Origin: JAJPHW01 sp963799065
GTDB lineage: Bacteria; Acidobacteriota; Terriglobia; Terriglobales; Acidobacteriaceae
Reading direction: 5' to 3'
DNA: 64,000 nt
Assembly (NCBI GenBank): GCA_963799065.1
Contig: CAWCVJ010000001.1
Coordinates: 1-64,000 of the forward strand
Below the pieces are notes generated by a model. That model was not told where the DNA came from. It worked only from the letters and a program-made list of their open reading frames with translations, and searched no databases. Shown piece after piece: positions 15,769-25,582 of this stretch. The stretch's first letter is position 1, and the number at the start of each line of letters is the position of its first letter. The position numbers were made by a program, and so were the translations under genes.

Positions 15769-16851
15769 ATGGATTTCGTTCGCCGCCAGCAGTCCCTTCG
15801 CGCCATCCTCGAAAAGCAAAGACTCGACGCCGTTCTCATCACCCACGCCGCCAACATCCGCTACCTGTGCGGATTCACGGGCAGCGCCGGCGCGCTTCTG
15901 CTCGCAGAGCGTGGCACCACGTTTTTTACCGACGGACGCTATCGCGAGCAGTCGAAGGCGGAGGTCCGCAACGCTCGCCTCGTGGTGCGGCCAAAGTCTC
16001 CGCTGGAATCGGCGACCGAGTGGCTGCTCGAAAACGCTAAGACTAAGCTTCGCGTCGGCATTGAGGCCGATTACGTTTCCGTTGCGGCCCGCGACCGGCT
16101 GAAGGCTGCTCTCGGATCGAAGGCTCGATTGGTGCCAACGTCCATGTTCGTCGACCGCTTGCGCATGGTTAAAGATGCCGATGAGACCCATCTGATGCGC
16201 GAGGCCGCCGCGCTGGGAGACAGCCTATTCGCCACGATTCTGCAAACCGCCCGGGTCGGCGTACCAGAGATCGAAGTGGCCGCGGCCTTGGAGTTCGAAG
16301 CCAAGAAAAATGGCGCACAGGAAATGTCGTTTGGCACGATTATCGCCTCCGGCACAAGGTCGGCCCTCCCCCACGGACGCGCTTCCCAGGCTCCGATCCA
16401 GTCCAACAGCTTCGTGGTGTGCGACTTCGGTGTTATACTCACGGGCTGTTGCTCCGATATGACCAGGACGATCTTTATGGGGCGTCCTTCTGTGGAGGCA
16501 AAACGGATTTACGGCGCGGTTCTGGAATCACAGCTGGCCGGAGTCGCTGCGGTTCGACCTGGAATCAAGGCAGCCGAGATCGATCAGGCAGCCCGCAAGT
16601 CATTGAAAAAGAGCGGCTTGGCGAAGTATTTTACTCACTCCACTGGCCACGGAGTGGGCTTAGAGATACACGAAGCTCCGCGGCTGGCCGCGTCCTCGCA
16701 AGAGGTCTTGCAGCCCGGTATGATTATCACGGTCGAGCCGGGAGTTTACATCGCGGGCAAGTGGGGAGTCCGCATCGAAGACATGGTTCTTGTGACCGAA
16801 ACTGGGCACGAAGTGCTTACCCAGATCAGCAAGGAACTGATTAGCTGTTAA
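15769..16851 (+). CDS. M24 metallopeptidase, Xaa-Pro aminopeptidase/dipeptidase type
   Basis: The 360-residue cytoplasmic enzyme removes an N-terminal residue before proline (aminopeptidase P) or splits Xaa-Pro dipeptides. It has a creatinase-like N-terminal domain (residues 1-125) and a pita-bread catalytic domain. The five metal ligands are visible: two Asp in CDFGVILTGCCSDMTRT, His in STGHGVGLEIHE, Glu in VEPGVYI and Glu in VRIEDMVLV. The start is placed at the ATG at 15769; an upstream in-frame GTG at 15727 would lie in the pil terminator. This protein often precedes accB and accC in Terriglobia and other phyla, as it does here; co-transcription is likely because only 53 bases separate it from accB. 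Confidence 0.9.
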   Translation: MDFVRRQQSLRAILEKQRLDAVLITHAANIRYLCGFTGSAGALLLAERGTTFFTDGRYREQSKAEVRNARLVVRPKSPLESATEWLLENAKTKLRVGIEADYVSVAARDRLKAALGSKARLVPTSMFVDRLRMVKDADETHLMREAAALGDSLFATILQTARVGVPEIEVAAALEFEAKKNGAQEMSFGTIIASGTRSALPHGRASQAPIQSNSFVVCDFGVILTGCCSDMTRTIFMGRPSVEAKRIYGAVLESQLAGVAAVRPGIKAAEIDQAARKSLKKSGLAKYFTHSTGHGVGLEIHEAPRLAASSQEVLQPGMIITVEPGVYIAGKWGVRIEDMVLVTETGHEVLTQISKELISC

Positions 16852-16904
16852 GATTGCCGATGGTTTTCGCGGCAAGACGCTGACTTAGAGTTTTCATTCA
16901 TCCG

Positions 16905-17390
16905 ATGAATCAAAAAGAGCTCAAAGAACTAATCGACTACCTGATCGAGAAGGATATCGCCGAATTTGAGCTGGAGCGCGGCGACGTCAAGGTTCGCATC
17001 AAGCGCGCGGCCGATCCGCCGCCGGTGCAGGAGACGAGATATTTTGCCGCTCCGCCGGTCGCTGCCGTTCCGGAAGCGCCTGCGCCGCCCACAGCGGCCG
17101 CGACAGCCGCTGCCAAAGAGGCGGCAAGCGCCGCCGCCAAGGTTGGACTTCACGTTGTCCACTCGCCCATTGTCGGGACGTTCTACGAGTCGCCGTCGCC
17201 GGGATCGCCGCCGTTCGTGAAAGCCGGCGACACGGTCGAAGTCGGGCAGGTGATCTGCATCGTCGAGGCCATGAAACTGATGAACGAAATCGAGGCCGAC
17301 GTCAGCGGCGAAGTGGTTGAGCGGCTGGTCGCCAACGGGCAGCCCATCGAATACGGCCAGGACTTATTCACCATCCGGCCCAAGGCATGA
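16905..17390 (+). CDS. accB: Biotin carboxyl carrier protein of acetyl-CoA carboxylase
   Basis: AccB carries biotin between the carboxylase AccC and the transferase. The 161-residue protein has the family N-terminal segment (KELKELIDYLIEKDIAEFE, residues 4-22), an Ala/Pro/Lys swinging linker (about 37-82) and the biotinyl domain, with the modified lysine Lys124 in VEAMKLMNEI. The thumb sequence between VHSPIVGTFYESPSPGS and FVKAGDTVE is present, as in E. coli AccB. It stands 25 bases upstream of accC, the usual pair for malonyl-CoA synthesis; the transferase genes accA and accD are not in the window. Confidence 0.97.
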   Translation: MNQKELKELIDYLIEKDIAEFELERGDVKVRIKRAADPPPVQETRYFAAPPVAAVPEAPAPPTAAATAAAKEAASAAAKVGLHVVHSPIVGTFYESPSPGSPPFVKAGDTVEVGQVICIVEAMKLMNEIEADVSGEVVERLVANGQPIEYGQDLFTIRPKA

Positions 17391-17415
17391 TTGCTTGGCG
17401 TCCCGCATATAAGTA

Positions 17416-18762
<1,347 letters not shown>

Positions 18763-18766
18763 GCTC

Positions 18767-18792
18767 GTGTGGGGCGGACACTCCTGTCCGCC
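18767..18792 (+). repeat. GTGTGG-hairpin repeat, copy 2
   Basis: GTGTGG is followed by a perfect 8-bp stem GGCGGACA/TGTCCGCC around CTCC. It lies five bases after the accC stop, followed by a T-rich stretch, so it may double as a terminator. Confidence 0.65.
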
Positions 18793-18822
18793 GCCTTTGA
18801 TTTTGCTCTTTGATCGTAATCC

Positions 18823-19431
18823 ATGCTCTCGCACCTCTACGCCATCCTCGATTCTTCATGCTTCGCGGACTCGGAGCAGCTTTTCGCGGCTGCCGAGGAA
18901 CTTGCCGGTGGCGGGGTCACACTTCTTCAGTATCGGAATAAATCCGGCAATGCTCGGCTGATACTGGATCAGGCGGAAGAACTAAAACGCCGCATCGGCG
19001 AGTCAGCGAAGCTGATTATGAACGACCGCGCCGACCTTTGCCTTGCCGCTGGTTTCGACGGAGTCCATGTCGGGCAAGACGATCTCTCGCCAGCGGGCGC
19101 GCGACGCGTCATAGGGGACAAACTCTGGCTTGGCGTCTCGACGCACAATCCTGAGCAGGTCAGAATCGCCGATGCGACTTCTGCCGACTACATCGCGATT
19201 GGGCCGGTGTTTGCGACGTCGAGCAAGGCGAATCCCGATCCTGTGGTTGGCCTTGAAGGGGTTCGCCTCGCTCGTTCGCTGACGCGCAAGCCCTTGGTTG
19301 CGATTGGAGGCATTACTCGTGCAAATTGCCGTGCGGTGATTGATGCCGGAGCCGACTCCGTCGCCGTCATCTCCGATTTGTTGCAGGAGCCGCGAAAATC
19401 GGCAGAGGAATTTTTGCGGATATTGCGGTAA
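18823..19431 (+). CDS. thiE: Thiamine-phosphate synthase
   Basis: ThiE joins the thiazole phosphate and HMP pyrophosphate to make thiamine phosphate. The 202-residue TIM-barrel protein shows the pyrophosphate-binding pieces LLQYRNKSGNAR, IMNDRADLCLAAGFDGVHVG and IGPVFATSSKANPDP, and the phosphate-binding VAIGGITRANCRAVIDAGAD. The Q-x-R and N-D-R residues that hold HMP-PP and magnesium are intact. No other thiamine gene is nearby and no TPP riboswitch was seen upstream. The start ATG at 18823 gives the usual N-terminus. Confidence 0.93.
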   Translation: MLSHLYAILDSSCFADSEQLFAAAEELAGGGVTLLQYRNKSGNARLILDQAEELKRRIGESAKLIMNDRADLCLAAGFDGVHVGQDDLSPAGARRVIGDKLWLGVSTHNPEQVRIADATSADYIAIGPVFATSSKANPDPVVGLEGVRLARSLTRKPLVAIGGITRANCRAVIDAGADSVAVISDLLQEPRKSAEEFLRILR

Positions 19432-19449
19432 AGTTAAGCGGCATAGGAT

Positions 19450-19475
19450 AGCGGGCGAGGGCGCCCGCTCCACAC
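19450..19475 (-). repeat. GTGTGG-hairpin repeat, copy 3
   Basis: On the minus strand GTGTGG is followed after one base by a perfect 8-bp stem (AGCGGGCG/CGCCCGCT, loop of four). It lies between thiE and the first permease gene. Confidence 0.65.
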
Positions 19476-19492
19476 AACCACACCAACCACTC

Positions 19493-21043
19493 ATGACCAT
19501 TGCAGACCGGAAGGCTCAGAGCCAGTTGGATCAGGATAAAGACCTGGTCAAGGGCCTCGGCCTGACCAGCGCGACCATGCTGGTGATGGGATCGATGATC
19601 GGCTCCGGCATCTTCATCGTCTCGGCGGAGATAGCGCGTGAAGTGAATTCTCCGGCGCTGTTGATCGCGGCGTGGCTGATCACCGGCTTCATGACCATCA
19701 CCGGGGCGCTGTGTTATGGCGAACTCGCCGCCATGATGCCGCGCGCTGGCGGGCAGTATGTCTACTTGCGTGAATCGCTGGGCCCGCTCTGGGGATTTCT
19801 CTACGGCTGGACGCTTTTTCTCGTCATCCAAACCGGAACGATCGCCGCAGTGGGCGTGGCTTTCGGAAAGTTCCTTGGCATTTTCGCACCGTCGGTTTCG
19901 TCGTCCAACTGGATCGTCCACTTCGTCAAAGTTCCGCCCATTCACGTCGGACCGATGGTTCTGGGCAACATGGACGTCGGCCTGAACACGCAAAATCTTG
20001 TAGCCATTTTGATGGTTGTGGCGCTGTCGGTAATCAATATTTTCGGCGTGAAAACGGGCGCGGCAATCCAGAATGTTTTCACGGCAGCAAAAGTTTCGGC
20101 GTTGCTGGGATTAGTCTGCTTCGGAATTTTTCTAGGACGCAACGCGCAAGCCCTCGCCGCCAACTTTCACGGACACTTCTGGCAGAACGCCGCGCTGGGC
20201 GCGCAACATGCCGTACAAGTCGGCGTGGGCGGACCGACAGTTCTCGTTGGAACGCTAACTATTCTCGCCGTCGCTCAAGTGGGATCGCTCTTTTCCGCCG
20301 ACGCATGGAACAACGTTACCTTCACGGCGGGCGAAGTGAAAAATCCCAACCGCAATTTGCCTTTGTCGCTGGCGCTGGGCACGGGCGTTGTGATTGCGCT
20401 CTACATCGGCTGCAATATTATTTACCTCAACGTGCTGCCGCTGGTCGGATCGCCAACTGGCGCGACTATCCTCCAGCGCGGCATTCAGTACGCCACCGAA
20501 GATCGCGTCGCAACTGCGGTGCTCTCGCAAATGTTTGGCGCTCTGGGCGGACTTCTCATGGCGGGCGCCATCATGATCTCCGCCTTCGGCTGCAACAACG
20601 GGCTCATCCTCTCTGGCGCGCGCGTGTATTATGCAATGGCAAAAGACGGATTGTTTTTTCGTCCCGCCTCGCGCTTGCACCCGAAATATAAGACGCCCGC
20701 GATTTCGCTGATGGTGCAGATGGTCTGGACCTGCGTGCTGTGCGTGTCGGGAAGTTATGGTCAGTTGCTCGACTACATCGTCTTCGCCGTGCTGGTGTTT
20801 TATATTCTGACGATTCTGGGCTTGTTCGTTTTGCGCTTCAAGAGGCCCGATGCCGAGCGACCGTATCGTGCCATCGGTTATCCTGTGCTGCCGGCGATTT
20901 ACATTTTGATGGCGTTGTTCATCGACGCCGTGCTATTGCTTTACAAGCCGCAATTCACCTGGCCGGGGCTTATCATCGTGCTGCTTGGGGTTCCGGTGTA
21001 CTATGCATGGACGGGGCGCAACCGCGCCGAGACGACATCATAA
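19493..21043 (+). CDS. APC-superfamily amino acid permease
   Basis: This 516-residue inner-membrane protein has about 12 predicted helices. The first helix carries the substrate-site motif GSMIGSGIF, and helix 2 to 3 the GALCYGELAAMMPRAGGQYV segment typical of LAT-like APC transporters. A cytoplasmic loop with FTAGEVKNPNRNLPLSLALG is the usual loop before helix 7. These proteins exchange or import neutral or other amino acids; the substrate cannot be read from sequence. I start at the ATG at 19493, since the long upstream extension overlaps thiE in another frame. A second, different APC gene follows after 19 bases, probably in the same transcript. Confidence 0.88.
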   Translation: MTIADRKAQSQLDQDKDLVKGLGLTSATMLVMGSMIGSGIFIVSAEIAREVNSPALLIAAWLITGFMTITGALCYGELAAMMPRAGGQYVYLRESLGPLWGFLYGWTLFLVIQTGTIAAVGVAFGKFLGIFAPSVSSSNWIVHFVKVPPIHVGPMVLGNMDVGLNTQNLVAILMVVALSVINIFGVKTGAAIQNVFTAAKVSALLGLVCFGIFLGRNAQALAANFHGHFWQNAALGAQHAVQVGVGGPTVLVGTLTILAVAQVGSLFSADAWNNVTFTAGEVKNPNRNLPLSLALGTGVVIALYIGCNIIYLNVLPLVGSPTGATILQRGIQYATEDRVATAVLSQMFGALGGLLMAGAIMISAFGCNNGLILSGARVYYAMAKDGLFFRPASRLHPKYKTPAISLMVQMVWTCVLCVSGSYGQLLDYIVFAVLVFYILTILGLFVLRFKRPDAERPYRAIGYPVLPAIYILMALFIDAVLLLYKPQFTWPGLIIVLLGVPVYYAWTGRNRAETTS

Positions 21044-21062
21044 CTAATTCTTAGGAGAACAG

Positions 21063-22664
21063 ATGGCAAATTTGTTCGCGAGAAAACCGCTGAAACTGCT
21101 TTTGGCGGAGGCGCAAGAGTCGGGCGAACACAGCCTGAAGCGCACGCTCGGTGCCTTTCAACTCACCGCGTTAGGAGTCGGCGCGGTCATTGGCGCGGGA
21201 ATCTTTGTGTTCTCAGGGCTGGGTGCTCACTACGCGGGACCCGGTCTGATGCTATCTTTCGTTTTATCGGGCATGGGATGCGCCTTCGCCGCGTTATGTT
21301 ATGCGGAGTTTGCCGCCATGATTCCCCTCGCGGGCAGCGCTTACACCTACGCTTACGCGACGCTGGGCGAACTTTTTGCCTGGATCATCGGATGGGATCT
21401 AACGCTTGAATACGCGATGGGCGCGAGCGCGGTGTCCTCGGGATGGTCGAATCATTTTATCGAGCTGCTGAATATTTTCCATATCAACATGCCACTCTGG
21501 TTGGCTTACGATCACTGGACCGGGCTGCGCGAAGCGGAAAACATAATCGCCCGCCAAATGGCGGTTGCCGCCGATCCCACTCTGGTGCCGGGAACGCAAG
21601 CGTTTCTTGCCAAAGTTGCTGCCATCATGTCGGCCCAGCCGCCCGACTTGCTGATGCGGGCTCACGACCTGCTTCATGCTCCGGTGATTTTCGGCGCAGA
21701 GTTTGGCTGGAACCTTCCCGCCTTCATTATTGCCCTCATCATCACTGCGGTGCTCGCCATCGGCATTAAAGAGAGCGCCAGCTTCAACGCGACGATTGTG
21801 GTCATCAAAGTTGCTGTTGTCATTTTTGTCATCGGTCTGGGCTTTCGTTACGTCACAGCCAGCAACTGGGGCGGCGATTGGCACAGCTTCGCGCCCTTCG
21901 GAGTCGCCGGAATCGGCAGTGGTGCGGCCTATATCTTTTTCGCCTACATCGGATTCGACGCAGTTTCGACGACGGCGCAGGAGGCCAAGAATCCCCAACG
22001 CGACTTGCCGATTGGCATTATCGCGTCGCTCATACTTTGTACCGTCTTGTATATTCTCGTGGCAGCGGTGCTCACCGGCATGGTGCCCTGGCGCGAAGTC
22101 AACATCGAAGCGCCGATCGCTCGCGCATTTCTTGATCGCGGCCTAACAAACGCGTCGCACATCATTACTCTCGGAGCATTAGCCGGACTGACCAGCGTGA
22201 TGCTAGTTATGCTCCTCGGGCAGACGCGCGTGCTTTACTCGATGGCGTGCGACGGCCTCTTGCCTCGGAGAATCTTCGCCGAGATTCACCCCAAATGGCG
22301 GACTCCCTGGAAGAACACAATTATGGTCGGATTGTTGGCCGCGCTGGTCGGCAGCTTCACCCCGATCGACCAGATCGGCAAGATGGTAAACATCGGTACG
22401 CTGCTGGCATTCGTAATCGTGTGCATCGCCGTGATTCTCTTACGGCGCACCGATCCCGCACAGCCGCGGCCTTTCCGCACGCCTTGGGTGCCGTTCGTTC
22501 CGATCATGGGGATTCTTTTCAATGGCTACATGATGGTAAAGCTGGGCTGGATCAATTGGGCGCGGCTCATCATTTGGCTAGCGATCGGCCTGGTCGTGTA
22601 TTTCGCTTACGGACAGAAGAACAGCAAGGTGCAGAAGGCGCTGCTGGCGGGCACGAAGCGCTAA
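21063..22664 (+). CDS. APC-superfamily amino acid permease, cationic amino acid transporter (CAT) type
   Basis: The 533-residue protein belongs to a different APC branch from its neighbour. It begins with the CAT-like LKRTLGAFQLTALGVGAVIG, then GAGIFVFSGLGAHYAGPG in helix 1 and ALCYAEFAAMIPLAGSAYTY. An extended periplasmic insert (about residues 140-215) lies between helices, which is longer than usual. The loop AQEAKNPQRDLPIGIIASL and the VLLGQTRVLYSMACDGLLP segment support the CAT assignment. Substrate is likely a basic or small amino acid. AGGAG lies nine bases before the ATG, and the short spacing suggests co-expression with the first permease. Confidence 0.88.
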   Translation: MANLFARKPLKLLLAEAQESGEHSLKRTLGAFQLTALGVGAVIGAGIFVFSGLGAHYAGPGLMLSFVLSGMGCAFAALCYAEFAAMIPLAGSAYTYAYATLGELFAWIIGWDLTLEYAMGASAVSSGWSNHFIELLNIFHINMPLWLAYDHWTGLREAENIIARQMAVAADPTLVPGTQAFLAKVAAIMSAQPPDLLMRAHDLLHAPVIFGAEFGWNLPAFIIALIITAVLAIGIKESASFNATIVVIKVAVVIFVIGLGFRYVTASNWGGDWHSFAPFGVAGIGSGAAYIFFAYIGFDAVSTTAQEAKNPQRDLPIGIIASLILCTVLYILVAAVLTGMVPWREVNIEAPIARAFLDRGLTNASHIITLGALAGLTSVMLVMLLGQTRVLYSMACDGLLPRRIFAEIHPKWRTPWKNTIMVGLLAALVGSFTPIDQIGKMVNIGTLLAFVIVCIAVILLRRTDPAQPRPFRTPWVPFVPIMGILFNGYMMVKLGWINWARLIIWLAIGLVVYFAYGQKNSKVQKALLAGTKR

Positions 22665-22690
22665 TGGCTGACAATCGCCAGTGGCGCAAT

Positions 22691-22770
22691 CCTCTGTGAA
22701 ACCTCAGTGTCCTCTGTGTTAAAGATTTTTCAAACCTTGCCACTGAGGACGCGGAAGAAGACACAGAGTC
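22691..22770. repeat. CCTCTGTGAA-type interspersed repeat, copy 2
   Basis: CCTCTGTGAAACCTCAGTG is followed by CTCTGTGTTAAAGATTTTTC, then CACTGAGG and ACACAGAG. The complementary pairs are interleaved (A, B, A', B'), unlike the simple stem of copy 1 at 6085-6200, but the shared core words show the same origin. Confidence 0.6.
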
Positions 22771-22880
22771 GCACGGACGTCATCAGATTTCGCGGCCGAA
22801 TGATTTCTCCTTAAGCTTTCTGGCCTCTCCGCACTAAAGAAGTTTCGACCGGCGTGAGCCGCGGCATCATCTAACCTCGC

Positions 22881-24455
22881 ATGAAAATCGTTTCCGCAGC
22901 GGAGATGCGCGAGATCGACCGGGTGACCAGCGAACGCTTTGGGGTGCCGTCGATTGCGCTAATGGAGAACGCCGGAGCGGCGGTTGCGGATTTTGTTCGC
23001 ACCAATTATCCGCAAGCCAAACGCATCGGAGTAATCTGCGGCAAAGGTAACAATGGTGGCGACGGCTTAGTCGCAGCACGCAAACTCGCTGATTCTGGTC
23101 ACGACGTTCGCGTCCTGCTGCTGGCGAATCCCGAAGAGTTGCAGGGCGACGCGGCCGCGATGTTCGATCGAATGCCTGGCAAGCCAGTGATCGCCACTTC
23201 CAATGATCAGTTGCTCACCGACTCTGCGAAACAAGCATTCGAGTCGGACATACTCATCGACGCGATTCTTGGCACCGGCTTCAAGCCTCCCGTGACCGGG
23301 CTTTATGCCGACGCCATCGCGGCGATCAACAGCAGTCGCGCCAAAGTTGTGGCCGTCGATATTCCGTCTGGAGCGGACGCGGATTCGCGGCAAGCTCCGA
23401 CGGGATTGTCGGCACGCGCCGATGCAGTGATCACTTTCACCGCGCCGCGCCCTGCGCATGTTTTCGGATCGCTGACGGAGGGGCCGACCAGGATCGTTCC
23501 CATCGGCTCGCCCGACGCGGCGATCGTCTCCGCACTCAAACTGAATCTGATCACCCCGCGAGATTTCGCCGATGTTCTCGCTCCACGCCGCGTCGAGTCC
23601 AACAAAGGCAGCTACGGCCATGTGCTGGTCATGGGCGGCGGGCGCGGCAAGTATGGCGCGCCCGCGATGTCGGCCATCGCAGCCCTGCGCAGCGGAGCCG
23701 GATTGGCCACCATCGCTACTGCGGTATCGAGCGTCCCAACGGTGGCGAGCTTTCATCCCGAAGTGATGACCGAGCCGCTCGAAGAAACGTCGCAAGGCAC
23801 GATCTCTCCTCGGTGCTTTGACTCAGGATCTTTGGAAGCCGCCCTCACGGGCAAGACCGTGCTCGCGATTGGCCCCGGCATATCCCGTCAAGGCGAAACT
23901 TCACGCTTGGTGCGACGTCTTGTGGCTGAGATTTCGATTCCCACCGTGCTCGATGCCGACGGGCTGAACGCCTTCGCGGGAATGACGCAAGAGATTCAAG
24001 GCAAGGGACGTGTTCTCGTGCTCACGCCTCACCCTGGCGAGATGGCGCGTCTGTTGGGCTGTTCCGTCCCAGAAGTGCAAGCGCATCGCATCGACGTCGC
24101 ACGAAAATTCGCGCATCAGCATGAAGTGATTCTCGTGCTAAAAGGTCATCGCACACTCGTAGCCAAGCCGGATGGCGAGGTATGGGTGAACCCCACCGGC
24201 AATCCGGGCATGGCAACCGGCGGTACAGGAGATGTTCTAACCGGAATCATCGCTGGTTTGATCGCGCAAAATCCGACAAAAGTTTTCGATGCAGTCATTG
24301 CCGGAGTATTCCTGCATGGTCTCGCGGGCGATATCGCCAGCGAAAGCCTCGGCCAACGTTCGCTCATCGCCACCGATTTGGTGAGCGCGCTGCCGGAAGC
24401 ATTTCGTCGCGCCAGCCTCGAGTCGGGCGCAGCCGCTGTCGAGATCCACGCCTAA
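22881..24455 (+). CDS. nnr: Bifunctional NAD(P)H-hydrate epimerase / ADP-dependent dehydratase
   Basis: Nnr repairs hydrated NADH and NADPH. The N-terminal YjeF_N half (about 1-215) interconverts the R and S hydrates and has CGKGNNGGDGLVAARKL and IDAILGTGFKPPVTG. The C-terminal carbohydrate-kinase-like half dehydrates the S form at the expense of ADP, with GGGRGKYGAPAMSAIAALR as its start and the catalytic GGTGDVLTGIIAGL motif (Asp451). The full length of 524 residues is normal for the fused form. The ATG at 22881 begins the typical MKIVSAAEMREIDR. It is likely the first gene of a short run with the PilZ gene and tsaE; nnr-tsaE adjacency is common in bacteria. Confidence 0.96.
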   Translation: MKIVSAAEMREIDRVTSERFGVPSIALMENAGAAVADFVRTNYPQAKRIGVICGKGNNGGDGLVAARKLADSGHDVRVLLLANPEELQGDAAAMFDRMPGKPVIATSNDQLLTDSAKQAFESDILIDAILGTGFKPPVTGLYADAIAAINSSRAKVVAVDIPSGADADSRQAPTGLSARADAVITFTAPRPAHVFGSLTEGPTRIVPIGSPDAAIVSALKLNLITPRDFADVLAPRRVESNKGSYGHVLVMGGGRGKYGAPAMSAIAALRSGAGLATIATAVSSVPTVASFHPEVMTEPLEETSQGTISPRCFDSGSLEAALTGKTVLAIGPGISRQGETSRLVRRLVAEISIPTVLDADGLNAFAGMTQEIQGKGRVLVLTPHPGEMARLLGCSVPEVQAHRIDVARKFAHQHEVILVLKGHRTLVAKPDGEVWVNPTGNPGMATGGTGDVLTGIIAGLIAQNPTKVFDAVIAGVFLHGLAGDIASESLGQRSLIATDLVSALPEAFRRASLESGAAAVEIHA

Positions 24456-24587
24456 AGTGTAGTAACTCAAGCTCCATTAACCAATATGTAATCACCCTCG
24501 GTTTGTTACGCCAGGCCAGGCGGGAATTAGGACACTCGGCTTCGGTAACTTGGACACTGCGGTTTGGGCTGGAATACTGAATGGGTC

Positions 24588-24980
24588 ATGACTCACTTCC
24601 CTCAAGCCAACACCAGCCGCCGCGCCCCCAGAATTAACGTTGGAGGCGCGATCCCCGCCATCGTGAAGCTCGAAGACGGGCGCCGCGCCAAAGGTAATCT
24701 GCAAACCTTGTCCGTCACGGGAGGCCTGCTGCGCATGTTGGGCGCGCTCGGGCAGGGCGACTTCGTCGAAGTTGCATTTGAAACCAAGTCTGGCCCGGTG
24801 CGCGGGATGGCCGAGATGCTGCACCCCATGAAGGCCACCAGCGGCACCCTGCAACCGTTTCGTTTTATCGCGCTGGGAGACGACGATCACAACACGCTAC
24901 GCATGACGGTCGAAGCCGCTGCCGATCGCAGCTTTTCGGGATTGCGCTCCAGCCAGTGGGCTCCCAATCAAAGCTCCTAG
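24588..24980 (+). CDS. PilZ-domain protein
   Basis: The 130-residue product looks like a stand-alone PilZ domain, a c-di-GMP binding module: an Arg-rich start (SRRAPRINVGG) followed by a strand and LSVTGGLL in the place of the usual D/N-x-S-x-x-G motif. The first conserved residue of that second motif (Asp or Asn) is Leu here, so c-di-GMP binding is uncertain. I use the ATG at 24588; a TTG at 24564 would add eight residues. There is no effector domain. It lies between nnr and tsaE and could tune motility or surface processes; that is inference. Confidence 0.65.
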   Translation: MTHFPQANTSRRAPRINVGGAIPAIVKLEDGRRAKGNLQTLSVTGGLLRMLGALGQGDFVEVAFETKSGPVRGMAEMLHPMKATSGTLQPFRFIALGDDDHNTLRMTVEAAADRSFSGLRSSQWAPNQSS

Positions 24981-25046
24981 CCCGATCAGACTTTTCATCC
25001 GCACTACAAAGCTGAACCCTGCGCCGCTATACTGACTTCTCCGGGT

Positions 25047-25478
25047 ATGGCGACGCAGGAGTTCATCACTCGATCCGCCGAAGAGACGATCACGCTGGGC
25101 CGCCGCTTAGCCGCCGACCTAAGCCCACCCAAGCTAGTATTGCTGCGAGGCGATCTCGGCGCAGGCAAGACCACTCTGGTTAAGGGCATCACCGCTGCTT
25201 TCGATGCCGCATCGGAAGAAGATGTGAGCAGCCCAACGTTCACTCTGGTTCACGAATACCGCGGGCCGAAGGTCACGATCTATCATATCGATCTTTACCG
25301 CATTGACACGCAACGTGAGTTGGACACTCTCGGCCTCGACGACCTCATGTCGCCTCAGAGCATTTTACTGATCGAGTGGGGAGAAAAATTTCTGCGTTTC
25401 GCTCGCGAACGGGATACAGAGATCGCTTTGGAACGGATGGGGGAGAACCGAAGGAGGATCGAGGTGATTCGAGACTAA
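25047..25478 (+). CDS. tsaE: tRNA threonylcarbamoyladenosine biosynthesis ATPase TsaE
   Basis: TsaE is the ATPase that works with TsaB and TsaD to add the threonylcarbamoyl group to A37 of ANN-decoding tRNAs. The 143-residue protein has the P-loop GDLGAGKTTL at 35-44, the SSPTFTLVHEY switch, YHIDLYRID, and LLIEWGEKF near the end, all standard for the family. TATACT (25028-25033) ends 13 bases before the ATG, so the mRNA leader would be only about seven bases; there is no Shine-Dalgarno. tsaB and tsaD are not in the window. Confidence 0.95.
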   Translation: MATQEFITRSAEETITLGRRLAADLSPPKLVLLRGDLGAGKTTLVKGITAAFDAASEEDVSSPTFTLVHEYRGPKVTIYHIDLYRIDTQRELDTLGLDDLMSPQSILLIEWGEKFLRFARERDTEIALERMGENRRRIEVIRD

Positions 25479-25582
25479 ATCGCTAGGATTTAACCTGCCA
25501 TTCATTCGATAGCCGCCCGAGCCTGCTAAACTGCCCGTCTGACGCGGAGTTTCCGCAGAGCTATTGTCCTCAGGAGGAAATC

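Noticed and set aside
18823..19431. TPP riboswitch upstream of thiE
   Set aside because: The only 61 bases before thiE are filled by the GTGTGG-hairpin repeat; no CTGAGA-type TPP element is present.
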